40,715 bases of DNA from Streptomyces adustus (GCF_009377175.1 NZ_VJZD01000062.1:1-40715), one strand, 5' to 3'. Shown: positions 8,493 through 17,233, counted from the stretch's first letter. Numbers and translations: made by a program. Notes: generated by a model not told the origin, from the sequence alone.

Positions 8493-9346
8493 GGCCGGGC
8501 GGGCCTGCGACCCCAGGCCGTCAGCATGCCGGGCGAGAGCCCGACGTACCCCGGGGAGTCCAGCAGGCGCTCGGCCTCGTCGATCGCGGCGTCGTCCACC
8601 ACGCCCGTCGCCGTCATCGCGGTACGGGCCCGGTCCCAGGTCCGGGCCCAGAAGCGGCCGAGGGGGCCGCCCGGAACCAGGGGCGGTACGTGGATCTCGG
8701 CCGCCACGGACTCCAGGCCCGCCGCGAGCATCAGCTCGGGGTAGCGCGGCACCCAGGAGATGTCGGTGCCGATCGTCTCCCGCAGCCCTTGCCACATGGC
8801 CCGCATGGCCCGGGTGTACGGGGTGTCCCCGGCGGCGTCGGTGGTGAGGTCCACCGCGTCGCTCAGGACGAGGACGCCGCCCGGCGCGAGCAGCCCGGCA
8901 AGTTTCTCGACCAGCTCGGCGGGCGACGGCAGGTGCATCAGGACGAACCTGGCGTGCACGAGGTCGAAGAGGCCCGGAGCGAAGAGGTCCGGGCCGAAGC
9001 GGTCGGAGGTCACGTCGGCCTGGAGCGTGGTGAGTCCGTCGACCGGCTCGCCGGGCAGGAACGTGGTGTGCCGGTCCACGGCCACGACCTCGGCGACGCC
9101 CGCTTCGCGCAGCAGCCAGGAGGCCACCGTGCCGGTTCCGGCGCCCACGTCCAGACAGCGCCAGCCCGGACCCGCGCCCAGCTGCCGCAGCCGCGCGGTC
9201 GTCATGGGGTCGTAGACGAGGGCTCCGAGGTCGGTCCGGTCCGACTCGCCCTCGTCCTGCGGACGGAACAGCCGCTCTCCGTATGTCCCGGGGCGCACGG
9301 CCCCCTGGGGCGTGCGGGGTGCGCGGGAGTCCGATTCACCTGCCAC
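8489..9346 (-). CDS. Class I SAM-dependent methyltransferase
   Basis: A 285-residue protein with the SAM-binding motif CLDVGAGTGTVASWL at about residues 64-78, the acidic strand end VVAVDRH, and the later motif FDLVHARFVLMHLPSP followed by LLAPGGVLVLSDAVDL. These define the Methyltransf_11/25-type Rossmann fold. It likely methylates a small molecule; the substrate is not evident. GTG at 9346 was chosen because homology-like sequence starts shortly after (TYGERLFRP) and the longer frame runs into the GH5 gene. The ribosome site there (GGGCGG) is weak, so a start further inside is possible. Translation is coupled to the DHA2 exporter by a TTGA overlap. Confidence 0.85.
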   Translation of the reverse strand: MAGESDSRAPRTPQGAVRPGTYGERLFRPQDEGESDRTDLGALVYDPMTTARLRQLGAGPGWRCLDVGAGTGTVASWLLREAGVAEVVAVDRHTTFLPGEPVDGLTTLQADVTSDRFGPDLFAPGLFDLVHARFVLMHLPSPAELVEKLAGLLAPGGVLVLSDAVDLTTDAAGDTPYTRAMRAMWQGLRETIGTDISWVPRYPELMLAAGLESVAAEIHVPPLVPGGPLGRFWARTWDRARTAMTATGVVDDAAIDEAERLLDSPGYVGLSPGMLTAWGRRPARP

Positions 9347-9450
9347 CCGCCCATTGTCGGGGCAGGACGGCGTGCGCACACCTCGCGGGAGTCCGGCGCG
9401 GCGCCCGGCCCGGCAGCGGGAGCCGGGGCCGGGGCCGCGCCGCCCGGGCG

Positions 9451-11361
9451 TCAGGCCAGCTTGCGGCAGAGCAGTGCGGCGGGGCCCCCGCTGCTGCCGA
9501 TCCTGGTGGTGAAGGCGATCCCGGCGGCGTACTCGTCGTCGGCGCACTGGCCCTTGTAGTCGCCGTAGGCGAAGTCGCCGCCCTGGGCGTCGGCGGGTCG
9601 GTTGTCGGACCGGTCGAACCACACCGTCCGCCCGGCACCGCCGAGCGAGGTGCGGGCCGGGACGCACAGGGCCGCCGACGTCCGGCCGCCGCGGCGGCTG
9701 AAGCCGATCAGGAACTGGCCGGAGGGGCACTGGAACTTGGTGTAGCCCGAGGCCCAGTCCCCGCCCGACGGGACATTGCGCTCGTCGGTGACGACCGTCT
9801 GGGCGTTGCCCGCGGCCCGCAGGTCACCGGCGGTGACGTCGGTGCACAGTCCGCGGCCCGCCGTGTGGCCGAGGCCGGTCAGCCGCAGGCCGTCGGGGCA
9901 GACGGCCTTGGACGCGCCCGAGTCCCAGTCGCCGCCGGCGCGCACCCGCAGCGACTCGACGTGGTCGCCGTGGTCGGTGGCGAGCATGTGCCAGGAGGGC
10001 ACCGGGGCGACGGATCCGGTGCGGGTCGGCGCGGCCATGACGTGGTTCCATCCGGCGGCGCGCCAGTCGTTCGGGTCGAGCAGACCGTACCGGTGGCCGT
10101 CGGTGTCGTAGCGCAGCAGCGCCCAGTCGTCGTGGCCCTCCCAGCCGACCAGGGGCCAGTAGGCGAAGTCCGTGTCGTGGTCGGCGAAGTAGTCGGTGAG
10201 GTTGCCGAACCAGGTGCGGGCCGCGGAGTTCGACTCACCGGCCCCGATGCCGAACTCGCTGATCCACAGAGGTGCGGTGTAGTGCCGGCCGCCGTCCTCG
10301 ACGAAGAACGCCTCGTCGTAGAGGGCCTGGTAGAGCGCGTCGCGGCTGAGGTCCTGGTAACGGGCGTCGTGGGTCTCGCCGATCCCGGTGGCACCACTGT
10401 GATTCGGACCGGTGTACCCGTAGAAGTGGGCGGAGTAGACCAGCTTGTGGGCGGCGACGAGGGTGTGCGAGAGCGTGCGCGCGGGGGTGAGCATCGGTCG
10501 GCCGTGCGGCAGCCCGTCCACGGGCAGACCGGTCCAGTTGATGCCCTCGACGACGATGAGGAGGTTGGGGTTGGCCTCGGTGAGGATACGGTCAGCGGCC
10601 GACTGGGCGGCGGCGTACCAGTCGTGGTTGTCGCCCAGGCCCCAGTTGGGGTCGTCCAGGACGTCGCGGCGCACCTCGTTGTAGAGGTCGGCGCCCACCA
10701 CTCGCGGGTCGGCGGCGTAGCGGCGGGCCATGAAAACCCAGTCGTCGGCCCACTGTTGAGTGCTCTGGCTGCTGTTCCACCGCTCGTTGCCGTCGACGCC
10801 GCAGCACCAACGGGAGGTGTTGGTGTGGTTGTTGAGGATGACCGCGAAGCCCTCCTGGGTGAGGGCGGCCACCACGGAGTCGAAGACCTGGAGCGGGGTA
10901 CGTCCGCGCAGTTGCGGGTTGGCCGCGACCGCGGCGTCCGGCACGGTCGCCGTCGCGTGGATCATCTCGTTGGAGAACGGCAGCCGGATGCTGTTGATGC
11001 CGAGGGCGTGGAAGTCCGCGAGCAGCGCGGCCAGGGGAACGCGGTCCAGGCCGAGCGGGATGCCGTAGGAGTTCTGCCCTGCGTGGTGGTTGGCGGGGTC
11101 GGTGATGCTGCCGCTGCCGGTCCACGAGCCCTGCGCGCCGTCCCAGTTGGCCGACTTCAGCCGGAAGCGATTGCCTGCCGCGTCGACGATGTAGCGGCCG
11201 CTGGTCGACAGGGGCGGTTGCCAGGCCTCCGCCTGCGCGACGGCGGCGGGGGCGACGGGGGCCGAGGGTGCCGGGACGGCAGCGACCGCCCCGGGGGTGG
11301 TGGCCAGCAGGAGCACGGCCGAGGCCACCCCTGTCAGGTACTGAACAAGCCTGGTGGGCAC
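9451..11361 (-). CDS. Secreted GH5-family glycoside hydrolase with three C-terminal repeats
   Basis: A 636-residue exported enzyme. The N-terminus is a signal peptide (hydrophobic core VASAVLLLATTPGAVAA). The catalytic barrel spans about 45-440, with IRLPFSN, ILNNHTN, the acid/base Glu about 229 in DLYNEV, YSAHFYGY, and the nucleophile Glu about 369 in LWISEFG. This fits clan A family 5 (endoglucanase/mannanase group). After the barrel come three repeats beginning GGDW, GGDW and GGDF at about 476, 533 and 594, each with G-x-x-K-x-x-C and a closing Cys. They look like a beta-type binding module. GTG at 11361 follows GGAGG. The substrate could be beta-glucan, mannan or a related polymer; the repeats may give binding. 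Confidence 0.85.
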   Translation of the reverse strand: MPTRLVQYLTGVASAVLLLATTPGAVAAVPAPSAPVAPAAVAQAEAWQPPLSTSGRYIVDAAGNRFRLKSANWDGAQGSWTGSGSITDPANHHAGQNSYGIPLGLDRVPLAALLADFHALGINSIRLPFSNEMIHATATVPDAAVAANPQLRGRTPLQVFDSVVAALTQEGFAVILNNHTNTSRWCCGVDGNERWNSSQSTQQWADDWVFMARRYAADPRVVGADLYNEVRRDVLDDPNWGLGDNHDWYAAAQSAADRILTEANPNLLIVVEGINWTGLPVDGLPHGRPMLTPARTLSHTLVAAHKLVYSAHFYGYTGPNHSGATGIGETHDARYQDLSRDALYQALYDEAFFVEDGGRHYTAPLWISEFGIGAGESNSAARTWFGNLTDYFADHDTDFAYWPLVGWEGHDDWALLRYDTDGHRYGLLDPNDWRAAGWNHVMAAPTRTGSVAPVPSWHMLATDHGDHVESLRVRAGGDWDSGASKAVCPDGLRLTGLGHTAGRGLCTDVTAGDLRAAGNAQTVVTDERNVPSGGDWASGYTKFQCPSGQFLIGFSRRGGRTSAALCVPARTSLGGAGRTVWFDRSDNRPADAQGGDFAYGDYKGQCADDEYAAGIAFTTRIGSSGGPAALLCRKLA

Positions 11362-11677
11362 AGGTCCTCCGTGGACGAGCGTCGGTGCGCGGGTGGGGGG
11401 TTGGGGGTGGCGCTGCCGACGGACGGCGCGGTGCGCGGCGCCCGCCGGCGATCTCCCGCGCAACGGCCGGACACCTCCGTCGGCGGACAGTACCTCCAGT
11501 CTACGGAGCAACTGCCGCCGCTTCAGCCTTACTTGTTCCGAACCCGGCACCCGGCACAGGGTTCCGCAGCGCGCGTTCGCTCGCCCGCACCGGTTCGGTC
11601 GCCTGCGGATCCGCTGGGAGATTCGCAGGCGACAGCCATCAAGCTTTCCTCGTCGGTGACCCGAACGAGGTCAGAAA
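11362..11677. other. Intergenic region upstream of the GH5 gene
   Basis: This 316-base gap holds the GH5 promoter region (not resolved) and the terminator-like hairpin at 11598-11633 listed separately. I found no CebR-type TGGGAGCGCTCCCA box and no credible small ORF. Confidence 0.4.
11598..11633 (-). terminator. Hairpin downstream of the NTF2-fold gene
   Basis: A 13-bp stem (11598-11610 with 11621-11633, one G-T pair) closes a 10-base loop about 45 bases after the stop codon of the gene at 11678. It probably ends that transcript. Confidence 0.6.
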
Positions 11678-12082
11678 TCAGGTTCCATCGATCGTTCGGC
11701 CCGGCATCGGCTCTGCGAGCGCGGCCCGCCGGGGCGGCGCGCCGAAGGGGTCGGCGAAGTACTGCGTCTCGTGCACCACCTGCCGGTCGGCGAATTCCAT
11801 GATGCTCACCGAGTACGAGGGCACACCGTCGTAGGTGATCACGCATTCGCTCACCCAGAGATCCGCGTGGCCGGTGATCCGCTCCACGGTGAAGTGACGG
11901 TCGGCCGGGTGCCCACCGCGTTGCGCCGAAATCGCCGCGCGGCCCCGGAACCGCTCACCCGACTGCGGGTAGTCCAGGATCGCGTCCGTGGCGTAGATGG
12001 CGTGCTCGGCTTCGGTGTTCCCGCGTTCCGAGGCCCGCCAATGCTCCTCGATCGCGGCCCTGGTCCGGGAGTCCTCGTCCAT
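11678..12082 (-). CDS. NTF2-fold (SnoaL-like) protein
   Basis: A 134-residue single-domain protein of the cone-shaped NTF2/SnoaL fold. Typical features are the N-terminal helix with IEEHWRASERGNTEAEHAIY, DAILDYPQSGERFRGRAAI, and the C-terminal strands with VSIMEFADRQVVHETQYFADPF. Family members bind small hydrophobic ligands or act as cyclases, isomerases or hydrolases, and many have no known role. ATG at 12082 follows GGAAGGGCGG at good distance; the frame upstream has no coding character. It appears to be a single-gene unit with its own hairpin downstream. It belongs to a different subgroup from the NTF2-fold gene at 14056. Confidence 0.82.
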   Translation of the reverse strand: MDEDSRTRAAIEEHWRASERGNTEAEHAIYATDAILDYPQSGERFRGRAAISAQRGGHPADRHFTVERITGHADLWVSECVITYDGVPSYSVSIMEFADRQVVHETQYFADPFGAPPRRAALAEPMPGRTIDGT

Positions 12083-12378
12083 GGCACCGCCCTTCCGTGG
12101 CTGTGACAGCCTAGGCACCGCGGGCCACGGCAGGCCCGCGGCCCGGCAGACATGGGATGCCAAGTCCTCCCTTTGGGCGGATCCCGGGCGACAGCCGTCC
12201 ACCGTGGCACCGGCTTCGAGGGATCACCACCCGGCTCACTCCGCCTTCGACCCGTTCTGTCCGGATTTCCGAGGACACCGGGCCGCGCACGCAGAACGCC
12301 CGGCCGGGAGATCCCGGTCGGGCGTCGTACGGGGGGGCATGCCGGAGGTGGTCTCCGGTGCCGTGGGTCAGCCGTGAA

Positions 12379-13827
12379 TCACAGGGCCGTCATCACGTGC
12401 TTGATCCGGGTGTAGTCCTCGAAGCCGTAGGCGGAGAGGTCCTTGCCATAGCCGGACTTCTTGTAACCGCCGTGGGGCATCTCGGCGACGAGGGCCATGT
12501 GGGTGTTGATCCACACGCAGCCGAAGTCCAGGACCTTGGACATCCGCATCGCACGGGCGTGGTCACGGGTCCACACCGAGGAGGCCAGGGCGTACTCGAC
12601 GCCGTTGGCGTAGGCGACCGCCTGGTCCTCGTCGGTGAAGGACTGGACGGTGACGACCGGGCCGAACACCTCGTTCTGGACGATCTCGTCGTCCTGGCGC
12701 AGCCCGGAGACCACGGTCGGGGCGTAGAAGTAGCCGCGCTCCCCCACCCGGTGGCCGCCGGTCTCCACGGTGGCGTGCTCGGGCAGCCGGTCGATGAAGC
12801 CGGCCACCCGCGCGAGCTGGTCGGCGTTGTTGAGCGGGCCGAAGAACATGTCCTCGTCGTCGACGCCGCCGCCGGTACGGGTCTCGGACGCGGCCTTGGC
12901 GAGCGCGGCGACGAACTCGTCGTGGACCGACTCGTGCACCAGTACGCGGGTGGCGGCGGTGCAGTCCTGGCCGGCGTTGAAGTAACCGCCGGCGGCGATG
13001 CCCTCGGCCGCCGCGGCGATGTCGGCGTCGGCGAAGACCACCGCGGGGGCCTTGCCGCCCAGCTCCAGGTGGACGCGCTTGACGTCACGGGCGGCCGACG
13101 CGGCGACCTCCATGCCGGCCCGCACCGAGCCGGTGATGGCGGCCATCGCCGGGGTGGGGTGCTCCACCATCAGGCGTCCGGTCTCGCGGTCGCCGCACAC
13201 GACGTTGAGGATGCCCGCGGGCAGGTCCATGTCCTTGAGGACCTCGCCGACGATGCCGGCGAGCAGGACCGTGGACGCGGGGGTGGTGTCGGAGGGCTTG
13301 AGGACCACGGTGTTGCCCGCGGCGATCGCCGGGGCGAACTTCCACACGGCCATCATGAGCGGGTAGTTCCAGGGCGCGACCTGCGCGATCACACCGATCG
13401 GCTCGCGGCGGATGATCGAGGTCATGCCCTCCATGTACTCGCCCGCCGAGCGGCCCTCCAGCATCCGGGCGGCACCGGCGAAGAAGCGGATGGTGTCGAC
13501 GACCGGCGCGATCTCCTCGGAGAGGGTGAGCGCCCGCGGCTTGCCGGTGTCACGGCACTCGGCGTCGGCCAGGTCGGCGGCACGGGCCTGCACCGCGTCC
13601 GCGACGCGCAGCAGCAGCCGCTGCCGGGTGGCGGGGGTGGCGTCACGCCACTGCGGGAAGGCGGCGGCCGCGGCGGCCATCGCCGCGTCCACGTCGGCGG
13701 CACCCGACAGCGGCGCGTGCGCGTACACCTCGCCGGTGACCGGGTCGACCACGTCCAGGCGGCGGCCGTCGGCCGCGTCCACGTAGTGGCCGTCGATGTG
13801 GTTGCGCAGCGCAAGAAGCTCGCTCAT
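12379..13827 (-). CDS. Gamma-aminobutyraldehyde dehydrogenase (NAD-dependent ALDH)
   Basis: A 482-residue aldehyde dehydrogenase of full length. The oxyanion Asn is in APWNYP (about 154), the general base Glu about 255 is in LELGGKAP, and the catalytic Cys about 289 is in FNAGQDCTAATR. Overall sequence resembles the PatD/YdcW group that oxidises 4-aminobutanal to GABA, though 4-guanidinobutanal or betaine aldehyde are possible substrates. ATG at 13827 follows GAGG about eight bases upstream. It is the last gene of the minus-strand group that begins with the ureohydrolase, but a 228-base hairpin-rich gap separates it from the gene before, so it may be partly independent. It acts in the cytoplasm. 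Confidence 0.88.
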   Translation of the reverse strand: MSELLALRNHIDGHYVDAADGRRLDVVDPVTGEVYAHAPLSGAADVDAAMAAAAAAFPQWRDATPATRQRLLLRVADAVQARAADLADAECRDTGKPRALTLSEEIAPVVDTIRFFAGAARMLEGRSAGEYMEGMTSIIRREPIGVIAQVAPWNYPLMMAVWKFAPAIAAGNTVVLKPSDTTPASTVLLAGIVGEVLKDMDLPAGILNVVCGDRETGRLMVEHPTPAMAAITGSVRAGMEVAASAARDVKRVHLELGGKAPAVVFADADIAAAAEGIAAGGYFNAGQDCTAATRVLVHESVHDEFVAALAKAASETRTGGGVDDEDMFFGPLNNADQLARVAGFIDRLPEHATVETGGHRVGERGYFYAPTVVSGLRQDDEIVQNEVFGPVVTVQSFTDEDQAVAYANGVEYALASSVWTRDHARAMRMSKVLDFGCVWINTHMALVAEMPHGGYKKSGYGKDLSAYGFEDYTRIKHVMTAL

Positions 13828-14055
13828 GACCTGTTTCCTCGTCGGCCCGCCACCGGCACGGCACCTCGGCGGCGCGTCCAGGAGGGCGGGAATGTGTCGT
13901 GGTTCGTCGTGGTTCGTGGGGTGCTGCCGGAACCTCCGGCGGGGCTCCCCGGGCCGGGCCGGGATGCTCACGGGCCGGGCCGGGACGCCCCTGCGCGGGG
14001 CCGGGCGCTCATGCGCCGGGCCCCGGTGCGTGAACGCGCCCGGGCCCGGACCCGC
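13828..14055 (-). other. GC-rich gap with several hairpins before the dehydrogenase gene
   Basis: It contains a direct repeat GGGCCGGGCCGGG at 13951-13963 and 13972-13984, then hairpins GCCCC/GGGGC at 13987-14001 and GGCGC/GCGCC at 14004-14017. These lie just after the stop of the NTF2-fold gene and could end or attenuate the upstream transcript. Confidence 0.45.
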
Positions 14056-14448
14056 TCACGCGCCGGGCGCGGGCGAGAGGTGCTCGTGGACGGCCAGCCA
14101 GCGGCCGGACGGCGCACGGTGGAAGACGATCGTCTCGCGCTCGGCGAGGGTCTCCTCGCCGGCCGTGCTGCGCACGACGGTCGCGACGTCGTGGCTGAAG
14201 ACGGCGGTGTCCTCGCCGAGCGGCTGGACCAGACGGCCGGTCGAGACGCAGGACAGCACCCGGAAGTCGTCCTCGGCGACCCAGCGGTCCCACAGGGCGC
14301 GGTACTCGGCGGTGGAGGAGAGCCGCTGAGGCGTGGTGTGGAACACGAAGGTGGCGTCGGGCGCGAACGCGCCGAAGTAGTCGTCCAGCCGGCCTTCGGC
14401 GAAGGCGGCCACCAGCGCGTCGGCGGCTTCGAGTACCTCGTCGGTCAT
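14056..14448 (-). CDS. NTF2-fold (SnoaL-like / DUF3225-type) protein in the guanidino cluster
   Basis: A 130-residue protein predicted to adopt the NTF2 fold: an N-terminal helix (VLEAADALVAAFAEGRLDDYFGAF), APDATFVFHTTPQRL, VLSCVSTGRLVQPLGEDTAVFSHDV, and the late strands ETLAERETIVFHRAPSGRW. ATG at 14448 follows AAGGAG. It sits between the NCS1 permease and the aldehyde dehydrogenase on the same strand, so a role in the same pathway is likely, perhaps as an enzyme acting on a ring or enamine product, or as a binding protein. The family is too varied to give a reaction. It is not closely related to the NTF2-fold protein encoded at 11678. Confidence 0.82.
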   Translation of the reverse strand: MTDEVLEAADALVAAFAEGRLDDYFGAFAPDATFVFHTTPQRLSSTAEYRALWDRWVAEDDFRVLSCVSTGRLVQPLGEDTAVFSHDVATVVRSTAGEETLAERETIVFHRAPSGRWLAVHEHLSPAPGA

Positions 14449-14603
14449 GGTGGTGCTCCTTGCGGCGGGTGGTGCGAGATCTGAGGGGTGGGGCCGTCCC
14501 CGGAGTGGTGGCCCCGGGCGGTACGCCCGTGGCACGGCCCGGGCGGTTGCGCCGGAGCGGCCGGGCGGGGCCGCTCCGGCGGTTCCCGGGCGGGTGGTGA
14601 AGG

Positions 14604-14629
14604 CGGTGCCGGCCGCGCGGCCGGCACCG
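14604..14629 (-). terminator. Perfect palindrome after the permease stop codon
   Basis: A 26-base perfect palindrome (core GGTGCCGGCCGCGCGGCC) starts two bases beyond the permease stop at 14632. It would form a strong stem and probably ends or attenuates the ureohydrolase-permease transcript. Confidence 0.65.
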
Positions 14630-14631
14630 GT

Positions 14632-16173
14632 TCAGATCAGTTCTTCCACGGGCTCGGACGTCGCGTTCTGACCGGTGATCGGCGGCACCGGGGCGTCCGA
14701 CGCGCCCACCAGGCGCGGTCCCTCGGGACCGTAGACGCCGCGCGGCTCGGGGAAGGCGAACAGCAGACCCAGGTAGACGACGGCGGCCAGGCCCAGGCCC
14801 ACCGGCAGCGAGATGTCGACGCCGCCGGCCAGGTTGCCCAGCGGGCCGACGAACTGGCCCGGCAGGTTCACGAACATCAGGGCGAGGATCGCCGAGCCCA
14901 GCCAGGCGCCCATGCCGCGCCAGTTCCAGCCGTGGGCGAACCAGTAGCGGCCACCGCGCTGGCGGCGGTTGAACACCTGGAGGGAGTCCGCGTCGTACCA
15001 GCCACGGCGGGTCAGCCAGCCCAGCATCATGATGACCATCCACGGCGCGGTGCAGGTGATGATCAGCGTGGCGAAGGTGGAGATGGACTGCGCCAGGTTC
15101 GCCGCGAAGCGGCCGACGAAGATGAAGCCGATCGACAGGACACCGATGAACACCGTCGCCTGCACCCGGTTGAACCGGGTGAACACGCTGGAGAAGTCCA
15201 GGCCGGTGCCGTAGAGCGCGGTGGTGCCGGTGGCCATGCCGCCGATCAGCGCCAGCAGGCAGACGGGCAGGAAGTACCAGGAGGGGGCGATCTCCAGCAG
15301 GCCGCCGACGTAGTTCGGGGCGGCGGGGTCCATGTAGGGAGCCGCCTTGGCCGCGATGATCGAGGCGGTGGCCAGACCGAAGAAGAACGGCAGGATGGTC
15401 GCGATCTGCGAGGCGAACGCCGCCGTCATCACGCGCTTGCGCGGGGTCTCGGCCGGGATGTAGCGGGACCAGTCGCCGAGGAAGGCGCCGAAGGAGACCG
15501 GGTTGGACAGGACGATCAGCGCCGACCCGATGAACGCGGGCCAGAAGCCCGGCGTCGACACCGACGCGAACGCGCCCTGGTAACCGAAGTCGAAGTCGCC
15601 GGCGAAGGCGAAGAAGCCGAGGACGAACAGCGCCGAGGCCGCGATGACCGCGATCTTGTTCACGAAGAGCATGAAGCGGAAGCCGTAGATGCACACCACG
15701 AGCACCAGCACCGCGAAGACGCCGTACGCCAGGGCGAACATGCCGTCGTTCTGCGGCAGCCCCACCATCCGGTGCGCGCCGCCGACCAGGGCGTCACCGG
15801 AGGACCACACCGAGATCGAGAAGAACGCGATCGCGGTGAGCAGCGACAGGAAGGAGCCGACGACCCGGCCGTGCACGCCCAGGTGGGCGGAGGACGACAC
15901 GGCGTTGTTCAGGCCGTTGCGCGGGCCGAACACGGACAGCGGCGCGAGGATCAGCGCGCCCACCACCAGGCCGAGCACGGTGGCCAGCAGGCCCTGCTTG
16001 AACGACAGCCCGAAAAGGATCGGGAAGGCGCCGAGCACACAGGTGGCGAAGGTGTTCGCGCCGCCGAAGGCGAGCCGGAACAGGTCAAGGGGCTTGGCGG
16101 TACGGTCGGCGTCGGGGATGCGATCGATGCCGAACTGCTCGACCTCTGTGAGGGCGGGAGCGGTGTTGCTCAT
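14632..16173 (-). CDS. NCS1-family permease (purine-cytosine permease-like)
   Basis: A 513-residue transporter with about 12 hydrophobic helices. The NCS1 pattern is visible in an N-terminal FGGANTFATCVLGAFPILFGLSF, FGPRNGLNNAVSSSAHLGVHG and SNPVSFGAFLGDWSRYIP. NCS1 proteins take up cytosine, purines, hydantoins, allantoin, thiamine or similar nitrogen compounds with cations. Its start overlaps the ureohydrolase stop (ATGA), so the two are translationally coupled, and the likely cargo is a guanidino or ureido compound handled by that enzyme. This substrate idea is inference; annotation as cytosine permease is only a family label. ATG at 16173 gives the expected N-terminal length. Confidence 0.87.
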   Translation of the reverse strand: MSNTAPALTEVEQFGIDRIPDADRTAKPLDLFRLAFGGANTFATCVLGAFPILFGLSFKQGLLATVLGLVVGALILAPLSVFGPRNGLNNAVSSSAHLGVHGRVVGSFLSLLTAIAFFSISVWSSGDALVGGAHRMVGLPQNDGMFALAYGVFAVLVLVVCIYGFRFMLFVNKIAVIAASALFVLGFFAFAGDFDFGYQGAFASVSTPGFWPAFIGSALIVLSNPVSFGAFLGDWSRYIPAETPRKRVMTAAFASQIATILPFFFGLATASIIAAKAAPYMDPAAPNYVGGLLEIAPSWYFLPVCLLALIGGMATGTTALYGTGLDFSSVFTRFNRVQATVFIGVLSIGFIFVGRFAANLAQSISTFATLIITCTAPWMVIMMLGWLTRRGWYDADSLQVFNRRQRGGRYWFAHGWNWRGMGAWLGSAILALMFVNLPGQFVGPLGNLAGGVDISLPVGLGLAAVVYLGLLFAFPEPRGVYGPEGPRLVGASDAPVPPITGQNATSEPVEELI

Positions 16174-17117
16174 GGGGCTTCCTTCAGGGCGAGCAGGCTG
16201 ACCAGGTCATAGGCGACGTGCGAGGCCGCCACCGCGGTGATCTCGGCGTGGTCGTAGGCCGGGGCGACCTCGACCACGTCGGCGCCGACCAGATTGCAGC
16301 CGGCCAGGCCGCGCAGGATCTCCAGCAGCTCGCGGGAGGTCATGCCGCCGGCCTCGGGGGTGCCGGTGCCGGGGGCGTGCGCCGGGTCGAGGCAGTCGAT
16401 GTCGATGGAGATGTACAGCGGGCGGTTGCCGATGCGCTGCCGGAGCTGGTCGGCGATCTCGTCGGCGCCGCGCCGGTAGACGTCCGCGGAGGTGACGATG
16501 CCGAAACCGAGCTTCTCGTCGTCGGTGAGGTCCTGCTTGCCGTACAGCGGGCCGCGGGTACCGACGTGGGAGAGCGCCTCGGTGTCGAGGATGCCCTCCT
16601 CGACGGCCCGGCGGAACGGGGTGCCATGGGTGTACTCGGCACCGAAGTAAGTGTCCCAGGTGTCCAGGTGCGCGTCGAAGTGGAGCAGCGCGACCGGGCC
16701 GTGCTTGGCCGCCACGGTGCGCAGCAGCGGCAGCGCGATGGTGTGGTCGCCGCCGATGGTGACCAGCCGGGTGCCGTCGGCCTGGAGACCGGTCGCGGCC
16801 TCCTGGATGGTCTCGATGGCCTCGTTGATGTTGAAGGGGTTGCAGGCGATGTCACCGGCGTCGACGACCTGCTGGGTCGCGAACGGGGAGACGTCCAGCG
16901 CCGGGTTGTAGGGGCGCAGCAGCCGGCTGGCCTCACGCACCGCGGTGGCGCCGAAACGGGCGCCGGGACGGTAGGACACGCCCGCGTCGAACGGCACGCC
17001 GACCACGGCGACGTCGGCACGGGTCACCTCGTCCAGGCGCGGCAACCGGGCGAACGTCGCGGGACCCGCGAAACGCGGTACCCGGGAGGAGTCGACGGGT
17101 CCACGGGGTTCGGTCAT
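16170..17117 (-). CDS. speB: Agmatinase-type ureohydrolase
   Basis: A 315-residue arginase/agmatinase family enzyme that hydrolyses a guanidino group to an amine and urea using two Mn ions. The metal ligands are all present: His about 125 in GGDHTIALP, Asp/His/Asp about 148-152 in HFDAHLDTW, and the Asp pair about 239 and 241 in SIDIDCLDPAHAPG. The ending GTGTPEAGG suits agmatinase or 4-guanidinobutyrase rather than arginase. ATG at 17117 follows AAGAGG; another ATG at 17135 lacks a site. It heads the minus-strand group and its stop overlaps the permease start. The divergent PucR-like gene probably controls it. The exact substrate is uncertain. Confidence 0.88.
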   Translation of the reverse strand: MTEPRGPVDSSRVPRFAGPATFARLPRLDEVTRADVAVVGVPFDAGVSYRPGARFGATAVREASRLLRPYNPALDVSPFATQQVVDAGDIACNPFNINEAIETIQEAATGLQADGTRLVTIGGDHTIALPLLRTVAAKHGPVALLHFDAHLDTWDTYFGAEYTHGTPFRRAVEEGILDTEALSHVGTRGPLYGKQDLTDDEKLGFGIVTSADVYRRGADEIADQLRQRIGNRPLYISIDIDCLDPAHAPGTGTPEAGGMTSRELLEILRGLAGCNLVGADVVEVAPAYDHAEITAVAASHVAYDLVSLLALKEAP

Positions 17118-17208
17118 TGCCTCTTGCCTTTCCATCTCACACGCACCGGGACCACCCGGCACATCCGAAGTGTCTGCTCGGGAAACGTCACCCGACAATC
17201 GTGTGAGG

Positions 17209-17233
17209 CACAAACAGTTAGGCTGTTTTTGTG
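17209..17233. promoter_or_regulatory. Inverted repeat operator over the PucR-family start, with possible leaderless promoter
   Basis: CACAAACAG (17209-17217) faces CTGTTTTTGTG (17223-17233) across TTAGG; the arms match except for two extra T's. The repeat covers the regulator's GTG start at 17231 and lies in the 113-base divergent region shared with the ureohydrolase gene. TAGGCT at 17219-17224 could be a -10 box, placing transcription start at the GTG. This suggests autoregulation, but no protein-binding data exist here. Confidence 0.5.

Noticed and set aside
8493..8795. N-terminal extension of the exporter frame
   Set aside because: This part overlaps the methyltransferase in another frame and is Arg/Gly/Asp-rich, unlike a transporter N-terminus; TTG 8492 is a better start.
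12083..12378. Possible small genes in the gap before the dehydrogenase stop
   Set aside because: The frames present have unbiased codons, no ribosome site and no recognisable protein features.
11678..14448. The two NTF2-fold genes as a duplicated pair flanking the dehydrogenase
   Set aside because: Apart from the shared fold their sequences do not align well; they belong to different subgroups and probably arrived separately.
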